Notes: generated from the sequence alone by a model not told the origin. A stretch of DNA of 64,000 nucleotides from Motiliproteus sp047633175 (GCA_047633175.1 JBLIEQ010000001.1:248001-312000), one strand, 5' to 3'; counted from the stretch's first letter, positions 32,911 to 43,059 are shown. Made by a program: numbers and translations.

Positions 32911-34022
32911 CAGCGACCCAAAACGCTGAGCAGGTGTGTGCTGACGCTGTCCAGATCGACCACAAGATCCGAAAGGTTCGCCTGCGCAATGGCATGGGGC
33001 ATGCCATAAATAACACAGCTTTGTTCGCTCTGAGACCAGACAACCGAACCGCTGCTCTTAAGCATGCGCGCCCCGTCACGGCCATCGGCACCCATACCGG
33101 TGAGGACGATCGCCAAGACCTGATTCGCATAGGCCTTGGCCGCAGAACCAAAGGTGATGTCGACGCTGGGTCTGTAATTGAGACGCTCATCGCCGGCCAT
33201 AATCCGCACCCGACCGCCCTGACGCCCATCCACCAGCATCTGTTGACCGCCCGGGGCCAACAGCGCCAGACCCGGCTCTAACCGGTCACCATCACAGGCT
33301 TCCCGCACCCTGATCTGGCACTGCTGATTTAAGCGCTCTGCAAAGGCACCGGTGAAGGTCTTAGGCATATGCTGCACGATCAATATTGGTAAGGGGAAAT
33401 TGGCCGGCAATTGGGTTAACACTTTTTGAATCGCGACCGGCCCTCCGGTCGATGTCCCTATAATAACCAGCTTACACTGCCTGGCGAGACTACCCGCCTT
33501 GGGTGCAGGAGAGGCTGCCGCAGCCTGCTTAGCCGCATCTCCGGGAAGGGGCTTAGAGGACTTGCAGAGCACCGAAGAAGAAGGCGATGGCCTGGGCGTA
33601 GAGAGTCCGGAGTTCCTGCCCACACGACTGCGGGCCACCGCCAGTACGCGTTCGACCAGCACCTGCTCCAGGCCCGCGCTGCCATTCGCCATACGGTCAT
33701 AGCTTTTAGGCAGGTAGTCAACAGCACCGGCTTCCAGCGACTCCAGGGTGATCCGCGCCCCTTCATAGGTGAGCGACGAAAACATCAGCACCGGCGTCGG
33801 ACGCCGGCGCATGATCTCGGTGAGCGCCGCGATGCCATTCATCACCGGCATCTCGTAGTCCATCGTGATCACATCGGGTTTCAGCAGCAGGGTCTGCTCT
33901 ATCGCCACCTTGCCGTTTTCGGCGATGCCTACCACCCTGACCCGCGGATCAGCATTAAGAATCGCACTGGCTCGCTGCCTGAAGAATGCAGAATCATCTA
34001 CAACGAGGACGTTGACAGGCAT
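32910..34022 (-). CDS. cheB: Chemotaxis methylesterase/glutamine deamidase CheB
   Basis: The protein has 370 residues. The receiver domain has VDDSAF and the phospho-Asp at about 55 (VITMDYEMPVMNG). After a Ser/Pro-rich linker the esterase domain has GTSTGGPVAIQ (catalytic Ser), IVQHMP (His) and TGMGADGRDGA (Asp). It removes receptor methyl groups during adaptation. cheR is not in the window. Confidence 0.97.
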   Translation of the reverse strand: MPVNVLVVDDSAFFRQRASAILNADPRVRVVGIAENGKVAIEQTLLLKPDVITMDYEMPVMNGIAALTEIMRRRPTPVLMFSSLTYEGARITLESLEAGAVDYLPKSYDRMANGSAGLEQVLVERVLAVARSRVGRNSGLSTPRPSPSSSVLCKSSKPLPGDAAKQAAAASPAPKAGSLARQCKLVIIGTSTGGPVAIQKVLTQLPANFPLPILIVQHMPKTFTGAFAERLNQQCQIRVREACDGDRLEPGLALLAPGGQQMLVDGRQGGRVRIMAGDERLNYRPSVDITFGSAAKAYANQVLAIVLTGMGADGRDGARMLKSSGSVVWSQSEQSCVIYGMPHAIAQANLSDLVVDLDSVSTHLLSVLGR

Positions 34023-34073
34023 CTATTACTCCTACGGCAGCCGGGCATCGAAGACCCGATCAGCTCTTTAACG

Positions 34074-36317
34074 TCAATGAGGGCTGTAATTTTTCAGCAG
34101 GCTTGGAACATCCAGAATCAGAGCGATACGTCCATCACCGGTGATCGTGGCCCCGGACATCCCTGGCGTACCCAGTAACATCTTACCCAGCGGCTTAATA
34201 ACGACCTCTTCCTGGCCGACCAATTGATCGACTATGAAACCGACACGCTGGGTACCCACGGTGACGATAACCACATGCCCGGTATCCGGCAACGCCTCAC
34301 CCAGACAACCACCGACCAGCCAGCGCTTGAGATGGAACAGCGGCAACGCTTTCTCGCGAACCACCACCACCTCCTGACCATCGACAACATTGATCTGGGT
34401 GAGATTGAGATGAAAGATCTCATTAACGCTCACCAACGGCAGTGCGAACGCCTGATTGTTCAGCATCACCATCAACGTCGGCATGATAGCCAGCGTCAGC
34501 GGGACCTTGATCTCGATCCGGGACCCCTGTCCTGGGACCGAGTCGATACCCAGGCTGCCGTTAAGCTGAGTGATCTTGGTTTTGACCACATCCATCCCCA
34601 CACCACGCCCGGAGACATCGGAGATCTCTTTCTTAGTGGAGAACCCCGCCGAAAAGATCAGGTTAAAGGCTTCGTTGTCGCTCAGGCGCTCGGCAGCATC
34701 CTGGTCCATCATCCCCTTTTCGACCGCAATCCCCCGCAGTCTGTCGGCATTCATGCCCGCGCCATCATCGGAGATGGACAATAGGATATGGTCACCCTCC
34801 TGCTCCGCCGAGAGTATGACCACACCCTCCCTAGGCTTGCCCGCCGCTTCTCGTTCGTCGGGTGTTTCTATCCCGTGATCGACCGCATTGCGCACCAGGT
34901 GGACCAGAGGATCCGCCAGGGCTTCGACCAGATTTTTATCCAGATCGGTCTCTTCACCAATGAGTTCCAGCCGGATCTCTTTTTTCAAGGTGCGGGCCAG
35001 ATCACGCACCACCCGTGGGAAGCGCCCGAACACCTTTTTGATCGGCTGCATTCGGGTTTTCATCACCGAGGTCTGCAGGTCTCCGGTCACCATATCTAGG
35101 CTTGCGACCGCCTTGCCAACCTCTTCATCCGGAATAGTCGCTCCGAGCCGGACCAGCCGATTACGCACCAGCACCAGCTCGCCGACCATGTTCATAATCT
35201 CGTCAAGGCGCTGCGTATCCACGCGCACGGTCGTCTCGGCGACGGCCGCCCTCTCCGCCCTTGGCGCAGGGACAGCAGGAGGAGGCGTAGAGGCAGCCTT
35301 TGGAGCTGGAGCTGGAGCAGGAGAAGACGCAGGAGCAGGCTCTGCCGCCGCGGGCGGGATCGCGGCCAGAACAGAAACAGGAGCAGGAACAGGCTCTGCC
35401 GCGGCAGCTGCCGAATCAGGAATAGACGAGGCCGCAAAAGCGCCCTTACCCTGGGCCTGAAGTTCGTCCAGCAGCGCCTCAAACTCATCGTCCGTGATCA
35501 TCTCATCTTTGTCCGCTGCGACGACGGGCGTCGCGGCGACCGGGCTGGAGGTCGCCGGTGCAAAAGCACCCTTGCCCTGGGCTTGAAGTTCGTCGAGAAG
35601 CGCCTCGAACTCGACTTCCGTGATCGTATCATCCCCGCCATCGGCGATGGGCGCAGCAGCAGGCGAGGCGGCTACCGCCTCGGGCGAGGCCTCGACAACA
35701 CCTGTATGCTTGCCCTTGCCGTGCAGCTCGTCCAGAAGGGCTTCAAATTCGTCGTCGGTGATCTCATCACTGCTGGTCGCAACCGCCGCAGGAGCATCCT
35801 GGTCACTGATCGCCTCCAGCAGCTGTTCAAACTCGGCGTCCGCATCGATCACAGCCTGGGGTTCAGAGCCCGCCTCGGGAGACGGTGTCGCGGGTGAGGC
35901 GGCGACCACCGTACTACCCTGGGGTTGTTCACCACGCGTCAACGCACTCATTGCCGCCAGCAACTCTGGCGCCGCAGCGACCGGCGTCTCACCGGCGCGG
36001 ACATCAGCAAACTGTTCATTAATGGTATCCAGTGCCTGTAACACCACATCCATCAACTGCGTACTGATCTGAATATCCTGATTACGCAGCTTATCAAACA
36101 CATTCTCGGCTTCATGGCAGCAGGAAACCAGCGCATCGAGCTGCATAAACCCGGCACCGCCTTTAACGGTATGAAAACCGCGAAAGATGGCATTCAGCAG
36201 TTCGGTATCGTCTGGACGGTGTTCCAGATCGACCAGCTGCTCGGAGAGCAGTTCCAGAATCTCGCCCGCTTCGACCAGAAAGTCTTGCAGGATCTCTTCA
36301 TCTACTTCCAGACTCAT
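34074..36317 (-). CDS. cheA: Chemotaxis histidine kinase CheA
   Basis: The protein has 747 residues. The Hpt domain carries the phospho-His at 49 (FHTVKGGAGF). The long linker from about 130 to 370 has three copies of (D/E)FEALLDEL near 189, 236 and 278, then an Ala/Pro tract. Dimerisation (MNMVGELVLVRNRL), ATPase (HLVRNAVDHGIE, DDGAGMN, GRGVGMDVV) and the CheW-like P5 domain follow. No clear CheY-binding P2 is seen. The repeats probably form the LID region that binds ParP, consistent with parP/parC nearby. Confidence 0.97.
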   Translation of the reverse strand: MSLEVDEEILQDFLVEAGEILELLSEQLVDLEHRPDDTELLNAIFRGFHTVKGGAGFMQLDALVSCCHEAENVFDKLRNQDIQISTQLMDVVLQALDTINEQFADVRAGETPVAAAPELLAAMSALTRGEQPQGSTVVAASPATPSPEAGSEPQAVIDADAEFEQLLEAISDQDAPAAVATSSDEITDDEFEALLDELHGKGKHTGVVEASPEAVAASPAAAPIADGGDDTITEVEFEALLDELQAQGKGAFAPATSSPVAATPVVAADKDEMITDDEFEALLDELQAQGKGAFAASSIPDSAAAAAEPVPAPVSVLAAIPPAAAEPAPASSPAPAPAPKAASTPPPAVPAPRAERAAVAETTVRVDTQRLDEIMNMVGELVLVRNRLVRLGATIPDEEVGKAVASLDMVTGDLQTSVMKTRMQPIKKVFGRFPRVVRDLARTLKKEIRLELIGEETDLDKNLVEALADPLVHLVRNAVDHGIETPDEREAAGKPREGVVILSAEQEGDHILLSISDDGAGMNADRLRGIAVEKGMMDQDAAERLSDNEAFNLIFSAGFSTKKEISDVSGRGVGMDVVKTKITQLNGSLGIDSVPGQGSRIEIKVPLTLAIMPTLMVMLNNQAFALPLVSVNEIFHLNLTQINVVDGQEVVVVREKALPLFHLKRWLVGGCLGEALPDTGHVVIVTVGTQRVGFIVDQLVGQEEVVIKPLGKMLLGTPGMSGATITGDGRIALILDVPSLLKNYSPH

Positions 36318-36329
36318 ACCCTCAACCCC

Positions 36330-37157
36330 TTAGAACCCGAGACTTGACAGGAGATCATCGACATCGTCCTGCCCCGTGACGACACCAGCTGACTCCTCTT
36401 TGAGCACGAGAGGACCATGCCCTTTAACGTTCTGCTGTTCTTTCTTATAGGCCGCATCCTGAGCAGATTGCGCGTGCTCCTCCTGCGTGGTGCCGGCAAT
36501 ACGGTCGACCTTACCAGCCACCGCCACCAGGGTGATCAGGCTCTTTTCGACATCCTGGACCAGACCGTTAACCCGTTTGATCAGCTGGCCGGTAATATCC
36601 TGAAACCCCTGGGCCAGAAAAATCTCGCTGAAGTTACTCTGCAGACTCGCCGAACCCCGCTCTATCTCCTGCAAAAACGCCTCGGTAGTCCGACCCAGGT
36701 CTTTGAGCTGCGGCATCGTACTCGGTTGATCAGCCATCGCTTTCCAATCCTGGCGTAATAGCCCTGCCTGCTCTCCCATCTCTGCGGCGACAGGCATACT
36801 GGCTTCAATCATATCCATGGTCTTATTGGCCGCACTCTCAGTCAGCTCCAAGACATAATCCAGACGGCCCTGGGCGCTGGAGACCTTATTCTGGGTTGAG
36901 CCCTCTTCAGTCGGCGTCGCGGATTCTGCCGTCTTTTCCACATCCAGGTTAAACTCTTTGATCGCCTCATGCAGACCCCGGGTGAGTCGCCCCACCTCTG
37001 TATAGAGCATACTGTTACGCGCATCACTTAGCTCGGCCAGCACGGTCATCGCACCGGCCAGGTCGCCCTCATCCGACAGACGGAGCAGGTCCTGTGCTTT
37101 ATTATGAAGTGTCTCTTCGAAACTCTTGAGATCTGTTACTTCTACTTTGCCCGACAT
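36330..37157 (-). CDS. cheZ: CheY-P phosphatase CheZ
   Basis: The protein has 275 residues, helical. The catalytic helix has FLAQGFQDITGQLIKRV, with the Gln of QDITGQ as the catalytic residue. The C-terminus VTGQDDVDDLLSSLGF is the CheY-binding peptide. It follows cheY after 12 bp. Confidence 0.96.
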   Translation of the reverse strand: MSGKVEVTDLKSFEETLHNKAQDLLRLSDEGDLAGAMTVLAELSDARNSMLYTEVGRLTRGLHEAIKEFNLDVEKTAESATPTEEGSTQNKVSSAQGRLDYVLELTESAANKTMDMIEASMPVAAEMGEQAGLLRQDWKAMADQPSTMPQLKDLGRTTEAFLQEIERGSASLQSNFSEIFLAQGFQDITGQLIKRVNGLVQDVEKSLITLVAVAGKVDRIAGTTQEEHAQSAQDAAYKKEQQNVKGHGPLVLKEESAGVVTGQDDVDDLLSSLGF

Positions 37158-37169
37158 GGCTTGGGTTCC

Positions 37170-37550
37170 CTAGATGCGTTCGAAAATCTTTTCGATCTTC
37201 TCTTTAAGAACCGCTGCCGTAAACGGTTTAACTACATAGCCGTTTACGCCAGCCTGGGCCGCCAGAATGATCTGCTCACGCTTAGCCTCTGCGGTGACCA
37301 TCAACACCGGAAGCTTGGCCAACGCAGGATCAGAGCGTACTTTTTCCAGCAGCTCCAAGCCGGACATACCGGGCATATTCCAATCGGTTACTAAAAAATC
37401 GATCCCGCCGGACTTCAGTACCGGCAACGCGGTGATGCCATCGTCCGCTTCGACCGTGTTGTTAAACCCGAGATCCCTTAATAGGTTCTTGATAATTCTC
37501 CTCATTGTAGAGAAGTCATCGACAATAAGAATCTTTAAATTTTTATCCAA
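37170..37550 (-). CDS. cheY: Chemotaxis response regulator CheY
   Basis: The protein has 126 residues from a TTG start with GGAGG five bases upstream. Acidic pocket ILIVDDFSTMRR, phospho-Asp about 56 (LVTDWNMPGMSG), Thr in MVTAEA and Lys in VVKPF are all present. It signals from CheA to the motor switch (FliM). A 124-bp gap separates it from fliA; no clear sigma28 promoter was recognised there. Confidence 0.97.
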   Translation of the reverse strand: MDKNLKILIVDDFSTMRRIIKNLLRDLGFNNTVEADDGITALPVLKSGGIDFLVTDWNMPGMSGLELLEKVRSDPALAKLPVLMVTAEAKREQIILAAQAGVNGYVVKPFTAAVLKEKIEKIFERI

Positions 37551-37674
37551 GGAGACCTCCGTCTTACTCAGCTCGGTGAGCTTTGCCTGCGTATATTTTC
37601 AGGCGAAATGAAAATGATTAACTCAACACTCTATTCCGTACTTGATTCGGCTATTCGGCACTCTCTTCAGATCA

Positions 37675-38394
37675 TCACTGGACCTGATGCCAACCGCTCA
37701 ATCTCGCCCTTAGCCGTAATGCTGCCTGCGAGTGAATCTGACTGACTCTGGACTCACTGACGCCCAACACCTGACCAATCTCTTTGAGGTTCAGTTCCTC
37801 GTCGTAGTAGAGCCCAAAGACCAGCTGCTCCCGCTCAGACAGCAAGCCTATCGCCTCAGCCAGGGCTTTTTTAAACGCCCCGGCTTCATGCAATTCCCCC
37901 GGATGAGCCTCACCACTGGGGATCTCTTCACCCGCACCATAATCGGTATTTTCGAGTAACTCGTCAAAACTAAATAAACGGCTGCCTGCCGTATCGTTAA
38001 GCAACGCGTGGTAGCCCTCCACACTCACCCCCAGCTCCTGGGCGACATCGGTATCCTGCGCATCCCTGCCGGTACGTGACTCTACTGCTTTAATACCCTC
38101 CGCAACACGACGGCTATTGCGATGCACGGATCTTGGGGTCCAATCGCCTTTACGCACCTCATCGATGATCGCGCCACGAATACGAATTCCGGCATAGGTC
38201 TCGAAACTCGCCCCCTTACTAGGATCATATTTTCGCGCCGCCTCAAGCAGGCCGATCATCCCTGACTGAATAAGGTCATTGGCCAGCACACTGGACGGCA
38301 GGCGCGCCAGGAGATGCAGCGCTATGCGTTTAACCAGGGGGGCATGCCGCTCCACCAGTTTCGCGATATTCTCAGCCCCTTGTAAATTATACAT
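37675..38394 (-). CDS. fliA: Flagellar sigma factor sigma28
   Basis: The protein has 239 residues from the ATG at 38394, with AAGGGG upstream; the frame extends 17 residues more. Region 2 (IQSGMIGLLEAARKYDPSKGASFETYAGIRIRGAIIDEVRKGDW), region 3 and region 4 (LNLKEIGQVLGVSESRVSQIHSQA) are complete. It transcribes late flagellar and chemotaxis genes. It follows flhG after 16 bp. Confidence 0.97.
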   Translation of the reverse strand: MYNLQGAENIAKLVERHAPLVKRIALHLLARLPSSVLANDLIQSGMIGLLEAARKYDPSKGASFETYAGIRIRGAIIDEVRKGDWTPRSVHRNSRRVAEGIKAVESRTGRDAQDTDVAQELGVSVEGYHALLNDTAGSRLFSFDELLENTDYGAGEEIPSGEAHPGELHEAGAFKKALAEAIGLLSEREQLVFGLYYDEELNLKEIGQVLGVSESRVSQIHSQAALRLRARLSGWHQVQ

Positions 38395-38410
38395 GCGACC
38401 CCTTAACCGA

Positions 38411-39235
38411 TCAGCGCTGGTTCGTTCCGCGAACCAAGCGTTCAACGAAAAACTCCAGATGCCCTCTGGGTACGGATAACACCGGCCAACCGGATACCTT
38501 GGTCGCTAACTGTGCAAACGCCAGTGACGACGGACTGCGCGGAAAGGCTCGAAACACAGGCTGTTGTTTTTGCACTGCTTTACGAACCGACTCATCATAG
38601 GGTATCGACCCCACATATTGAAGTGTGACGTCGAGAAAGCGGTCTGTCACCGTCGTCAGCTTGGCGAAGACGTTACGCCCCTCCTGCTCGGAGCGGACCA
38701 TATTGGCCAACACCCTGAAGCGACTCAACGCACTGTCTCTGTTTAACAGTTTAATCAAGGCATAGGCATCGGTTATCGAGGTCGGCTCATCACAGACGAC
38801 AACTAACGCCTCCTGCGCTGCGCGCACAAAACTGATCACCGACTCTGAGATACCTGCCGCCGTATCCACAATCAAGACATCGATATCGTCTGCGATCTCG
38901 GCAAACGCATGAATCAGCTCGGCATGTTCATGCGCGCTCAGCCCCACCAGAGACTGGGTGCCTGAGGATGCTGGCACGATCTTAAAACGCTCCCCGGCAG
39001 ACACCAGGATCTCACTCAGACCACAGTCGCCTGACAACAGATCTTTGATACTTTTATTGGGACGCAGCCCGAGCAACACGTCTACATTGGCCAGACCCAG
39101 ATCTGCATCCATCAAGACGACCCGGCGACCCGACTGGGCCAGAGCCGCCGCCAGATTCACCGAGACATTGGTTTTGCCAACTCCCCCTTTACCGCCGGTG
39201 ACCGCGATCACCTGCGCCTGATGCACCGTCGTCAT
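38411..39235 (-). CDS. flhG: MinD-like flagellar number regulator FlhG (FleN)
   Basis: The protein has 274 residues from the ATG at 39235 (GAGG upstream and just after flhF ends); upstream in-frame starts lie inside flhF. Deviant Walker A VTGGKGGVGKTNVSVNLAAA, MDADLGLANVDVLLGL and IVDTAAGISESV are present. It limits polar flagella to one by acting on FlhF and the FleQ-type activator. The last residues (LVRGTNQR) are basic. Confidence 0.95.
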   Translation of the reverse strand: MTTVHQAQVIAVTGGKGGVGKTNVSVNLAAALAQSGRRVVLMDADLGLANVDVLLGLRPNKSIKDLLSGDCGLSEILVSAGERFKIVPASSGTQSLVGLSAHEHAELIHAFAEIADDIDVLIVDTAAGISESVISFVRAAQEALVVVCDEPTSITDAYALIKLLNRDSALSRFRVLANMVRSEQEGRNVFAKLTTVTDRFLDVTLQYVGSIPYDESVRKAVQKQQPVFRAFPRSPSSLAFAQLATKVSGWPVLSVPRGHLEFFVERLVRGTNQR

Positions 39236-39242
39236 AGCGGCC

Positions 39243-40637
39243 TCACAGGGCGCCATGGCGTTGCGGACGCAACACCACCGTCTCACGGCGGGCAGCCCTG
39301 CCACTCGCCAACACCACCGCGCGACTCACCAGGGATTTTGCCTTAGCAACCTCGATGTTATCGGGAATTTTCTGGCCGTCTGCCAGATAGGCGACCGGTA
39401 ATCTTTGTTCGACAAGGGTGCTGATCACCTCTCCCAGACTCAGGGATTCGTCAATCTTACTCAGCACGACCCCATTCAACCCGAGTGGCTTGAAATAGTC
39501 GCAGGCCGCTTGCAGTACCTGCTCCTGAGCGGTACAGGGCAGCACCAGATACTTTTTAATTCGACAGCCCGACTGAGCAAACATCTGCGACTGCTCTTCA
39601 CTCTGCTGTTCAGAGCCGCCAATACCCGCCGTGTCTATAAGCACCACCCGACGATCCCGTAACGAGCGCAGCGCCTCGTCGAGGCTGTTGTTTTCATCCA
39701 CGACCCGCACCGTGATATCGAGAATACGGCCAAAGGTCCGCAGCTGCTCATGTGCGGCAATCCGGTAACTATCGGTGGTGATCAACGCTACGCCAGAGCT
39801 GCCATGTTTGAGCACATACTGCGCCGCCAACTTGCCGATGGTGGTCGTCTTACCCACACCTGTCGCACCGACAAAGGCCAGAATCCCACCGCGGTCGACC
39901 ACATCCTCTCCTGCGATCGGCAGCGCCTCAACCAGTCGCGCCAGCGAGATCTTCCACGCCTGCTCCAGACTGACGCCCGGTTCGAGCGCCCCCATCAACC
40001 GCTCACTCAGACTGGCGCTGATACCCATGCGCTCCAACCGGCTGCGCAACCGCGCCAAGACCGGATCAACAGCGGCAGCTCCTGCAGAGCGTCCTCCCAG
40101 CTGCTGACGCAACAGCTGCTTCAACCCTTCGATCTCGGCGCGCATCGCCAGCATCTCGTCAGGATCCGGCCCCGGCGAGGGTGCGGCCCGGGCCTGCCTA
40201 ACGGCCGGCTGCAGCCCGTCGGGATCGGCTGGACTGGCTGGACCGGCCGGATCGGCTTGCAGTGATGCCAGCACATCATCCCAGGCCCGATCATCGATAT
40301 TATTGAGCTGTCGATTATTGACCGCCTTCAACGAGGCCACGCCCTCTTCAGAGGCGGCCCGGCGCTGAGATAGCTCAGAGCGGGCACGAGCCAGTGACTG
40401 ATCCAGCGATTGATCGCGCTGCCGTCCGACCGGCACCGCAGCTTGCGGAGCAACAGAAGGCCGGGGGTCTGAGTGCCGTGACCGGGCAACCAGGACGTCC
40501 GCCTCTAACGCCACGACCAGCTCGACGCCGCCTGCTACGCGAGTATTGGACAGAATCATCGCCTCTGACCCCACCTCCTCACGTACCATCCGCATCGCCT
40601 GGCTCATATCAGGAGCAAAAAAACGCCTTACTTTCAT
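39243..40637 (-). CDS. flhF: SRP-type GTPase FlhF (polar flagellum placement)
   Basis: The protein has 464 residues. N-terminal MKVRRFFAPDMSQAMRMVREEVG, a polar middle, then the NG domain: FVGATGVGKTTTIGKLAAQY (G1), LITTDSYRIAAHEQL, LIDTAG and LSKIDESLSLG. It places the flagellum at the pole and recruits FliF. Short gaps to flhA and flhG suggest one operon. Confidence 0.97.
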   Translation of the reverse strand: MKVRRFFAPDMSQAMRMVREEVGSEAMILSNTRVAGGVELVVALEADVLVARSRHSDPRPSVAPQAAVPVGRQRDQSLDQSLARARSELSQRRAASEEGVASLKAVNNRQLNNIDDRAWDDVLASLQADPAGPASPADPDGLQPAVRQARAAPSPGPDPDEMLAMRAEIEGLKQLLRQQLGGRSAGAAAVDPVLARLRSRLERMGISASLSERLMGALEPGVSLEQAWKISLARLVEALPIAGEDVVDRGGILAFVGATGVGKTTTIGKLAAQYVLKHGSSGVALITTDSYRIAAHEQLRTFGRILDITVRVVDENNSLDEALRSLRDRRVVLIDTAGIGGSEQQSEEQSQMFAQSGCRIKKYLVLPCTAQEQVLQAACDYFKPLGLNGVVLSKIDESLSLGEVISTLVEQRLPVAYLADGQKIPDNIEVAKAKSLVSRAVVLASGRAARRETVVLRPQRHGAL

Positions 40638-40686
40638 TTTGCCCCCTTAACCCTGTAGGTTTGGATCATCGTTATCACCTGTTCAC

Positions 40687-42816
40687 CTAACCACCGACCG
40701 ACGCCACTATCGTGACCTGCTTATTTTCCGGAACTTCCTGGTACGACAGCACCGACACCGGCTGGGTACCGTAACGAACAAACTTGGCCATCAACGGCCT
40801 TATCGGTGCGGCTACCAGCAGCACCGCCGGCTTACCCTCCGCCTCGAGGCGCGCGGCAGACTCCTCCAGAGTACGCTGTAACCGTTCTGCCATACCCGGT
40901 TCCAACGCCAGACCTTCGCTGACCCCCGACTGCTGACTCTGCTGAAATGACTGCAGCAACAACTGCTCCAACTTAGGATCCAGCGTCATCACCGGTAACT
41001 CCTGGACGTTACCGTAGATCTCTTGAATCATCAGCCGCGAGAGCGCGACTCGGACGGAGGCGATCAGGGCGACAACATCTTGACTGAGCGCGGAGGACTC
41101 CGTCAAATTCTCGGCGATGGTACGTATATCACGAATAGGGACCTGCTCTTTCAACAACCCCTGCATCACTTTTAGCAGGCTGCTGATGGACAGTTTATTG
41201 GGTAACTCTTCGGCAAGCTTTGGCGAACTCTTGGCCAGCAGATCCAACAGCCGCTGCACCTCCTCATGCCCCAGCAACTCGTGCGAATGACTCGACATCA
41301 CCTGATTAAGATGGGTCGCCACGACGGTACTGGCATCGACGACCGTATAACCCAGGGTCTGCGCATGCTCTTTCTGACTCGGCTCGATCCAGACTGCCGC
41401 CAGCCCAAACGCGGGGTCTTTACCCTCAATACCCTTCACCTTGCCGAACACCTGCCCCGGGTTGATCGCCAGCTCCCGATCCGGGTAGACCTCCGCCTCG
41501 CCGGAGGTTACCCCCATCAGGGTGATACGGTACGCACCGGGCATCAGATCCAGATTGTCGCGAATATGAACCGAGGGCACCAGGAAACCCAGATCCTGCG
41601 ACAGCTTCTTACGCACCCCGCGAATCCGCCCCAGCAACTGACCGCCCTGAGCCCTATCCACCATAGGGATCAGGCGATAACCGACCTCCAGACCTACCAT
41701 ATCCACCGGGCTCACATCATCCCAACCCAGCTCCTGAGGTGCCGCATTAAGCTCTGTCTCCGGCTCATTGACCTCAGGCGCAACCAACGCCTGAGCGTCG
41801 CGCTCCCGGTTGCGCTGCATGATCCAGTAAGAACCCCCGGCCGCCGCACTCCCCAGCCCGAGAAACACCAGATGCGGCATGCCGGGCACCAGCCCCATCG
41901 CTATCAGAATCCCCGCCGATATGCCCAGCGCCTTGGGGGCCGAGAACATCTGCTCAAGCACCTGCCCCCCCATATCCTCGGACGTATTCACCCGGGTGAC
42001 CATGATGGCGGCCGTGGTCGATAACAGTAGCGAAGGGATCTGAGCAACCAGGCCATCACCGATAGTCAGCAGGGAATAAAAGCGCACCGCGGTTTCGAAA
42101 TCCAGACCGTGCTGCGCCATCCCTATACCCAGACCCCCGAAGATATTAATCACCAGGATCATGATGCCTGCCACCGCATCGCCGCGAACGAACTTGCTGG
42201 CACCATCCATCGAGCCGTAGAAATCGGCCTCCTGGGTCACCTCGCTACGCCGCGTCTTAGCTTCCTCCTGTCCGATCAGCCCGGCATTCAGATCAGCATC
42301 GATCGCCATCTGCTTGCCCGGCATCGCATCCAGGGTAAAGCGCGCACTCACCTCCGCGATCCGCCCGGCACCCTTGGTCACCACCACGAAGTTGATAATC
42401 ACCAGGATCGCAAACACGATCAGGCCGACCACATAGTTACCGCCGATCACGACCTCGCCAAAAGCCTCGATCACCTTCCCCGCCGCATCTCCGCCTTTAT
42501 GCCCCTCAAGCAGCACGACACGAGTGGAGGCCACATTCAGCGAGAGTCGCAGCAGCGTCGTTACCAGCAGAATGGTCGGAAACACCGCAAAATCGAGCGG
42601 CCGCAGGCTATACACACCCACCAGCAGCACCACGAGCGACAGGGCGATATTAAAGGTAAACAGCAGATCGAGCAGAAAGGGCGGCATGGGCAACGTCACC
42701 ATTGCCAGCACCAGCATCAGCAACAGCGGAATCCCCAGATTACCCTGGGTTAGGACTCGTAAATTATTGACCAGTACCGCTCGTTGCAACTGGGTGCGCC
42801 CGCCTATTAGAACCAT
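40687..42816 (-). CDS. flhA: Flagellar export gate protein FlhA
   Basis: The protein has 709 residues. Eight membrane helices fill the first 330 residues with MPPFLLDLLFTFNIALSLVVL, LRLSLNVASTRV and the FHIPEP region (DAMPGKQMAIDADLNAGLI). The C-terminal cytoplasmic ring domain follows. It forms the export gate with FlhB/FliPQR. It is first in the flhA-flhF-flhG-fliA unit, with a sigma54 promoter about 55 bp upstream. No good ribosome site is visible. Confidence 0.97.
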   Translation of the reverse strand: MVLIGGRTQLQRAVLVNNLRVLTQGNLGIPLLLMLVLAMVTLPMPPFLLDLLFTFNIALSLVVLLVGVYSLRPLDFAVFPTILLVTTLLRLSLNVASTRVVLLEGHKGGDAAGKVIEAFGEVVIGGNYVVGLIVFAILVIINFVVVTKGAGRIAEVSARFTLDAMPGKQMAIDADLNAGLIGQEEAKTRRSEVTQEADFYGSMDGASKFVRGDAVAGIMILVINIFGGLGIGMAQHGLDFETAVRFYSLLTIGDGLVAQIPSLLLSTTAAIMVTRVNTSEDMGGQVLEQMFSAPKALGISAGILIAMGLVPGMPHLVFLGLGSAAAGGSYWIMQRNRERDAQALVAPEVNEPETELNAAPQELGWDDVSPVDMVGLEVGYRLIPMVDRAQGGQLLGRIRGVRKKLSQDLGFLVPSVHIRDNLDLMPGAYRITLMGVTSGEAEVYPDRELAINPGQVFGKVKGIEGKDPAFGLAAVWIEPSQKEHAQTLGYTVVDASTVVATHLNQVMSSHSHELLGHEEVQRLLDLLAKSSPKLAEELPNKLSISSLLKVMQGLLKEQVPIRDIRTIAENLTESSALSQDVVALIASVRVALSRLMIQEIYGNVQELPVMTLDPKLEQLLLQSFQQSQQSGVSEGLALEPGMAERLQRTLEESAARLEAEGKPAVLLVAAPIRPLMAKFVRYGTQPVSVLSYQEVPENKQVTIVASVGG

Positions 42817-42871
42817 CGATCCAGACCGGTGCCATTTTTATGACGCCGGATCTCGTGTAATCCTAATAGAA

Positions 42872-42887
42872 TGCAAAAAGCCTGCCA
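42872..42887 (-). promoter_or_regulatory. Sigma54 promoter of the flhA operon
   Basis: On the minus strand TGGCAGGCTTTTTGCA has the -24 GG and -12 GC ten bases apart, and differs from TGGCACG-N4-TTGCA at one position. It would start RNA about 45 bases before flhA. FleQ/FlrA control is the known pattern for this operon in Pseudomonas and Vibrio. Confidence 0.8.
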
Positions 42888-42987
42888 TGTGAGGGTTTTT
42901 TGACGCGCGCAGACTCAGGCGCAGGCCTATGGGTCAGGATTTTATAACTTCAGGAAATGCGGAAAACAGATTTGTCCCCATTTCCGC

Positions 42988-43020
42988 TGTGGGTCGGAAT
43001 TCATTTCGACAAGGCTAGCA
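42988..43020. repeat. REP-like repeat between hflX and flhA
   Basis: GTGGGTCGGAATTCATTTCGACAAGGCTAGCA begins here, related to the inverted copy around 28530-28568 (GGCAAGGCGTAGC...GTCGGAATAAATTCCGAC). The preceding AGATTTGTCCCCATTTCCGC also recurs in altered form near 44598. Confidence 0.65.
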
Positions 43021-43059
43021 AGGTGCTAGCCCCTTCTTCCCTGGTACTGAGGCGCTTAC

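Noticed and set aside
37551..37674. Sigma28 promoter before cheY
   Set aside because: TCAAGT is present but no GCCGATAA-like -10 at the right distance; too weak to call.
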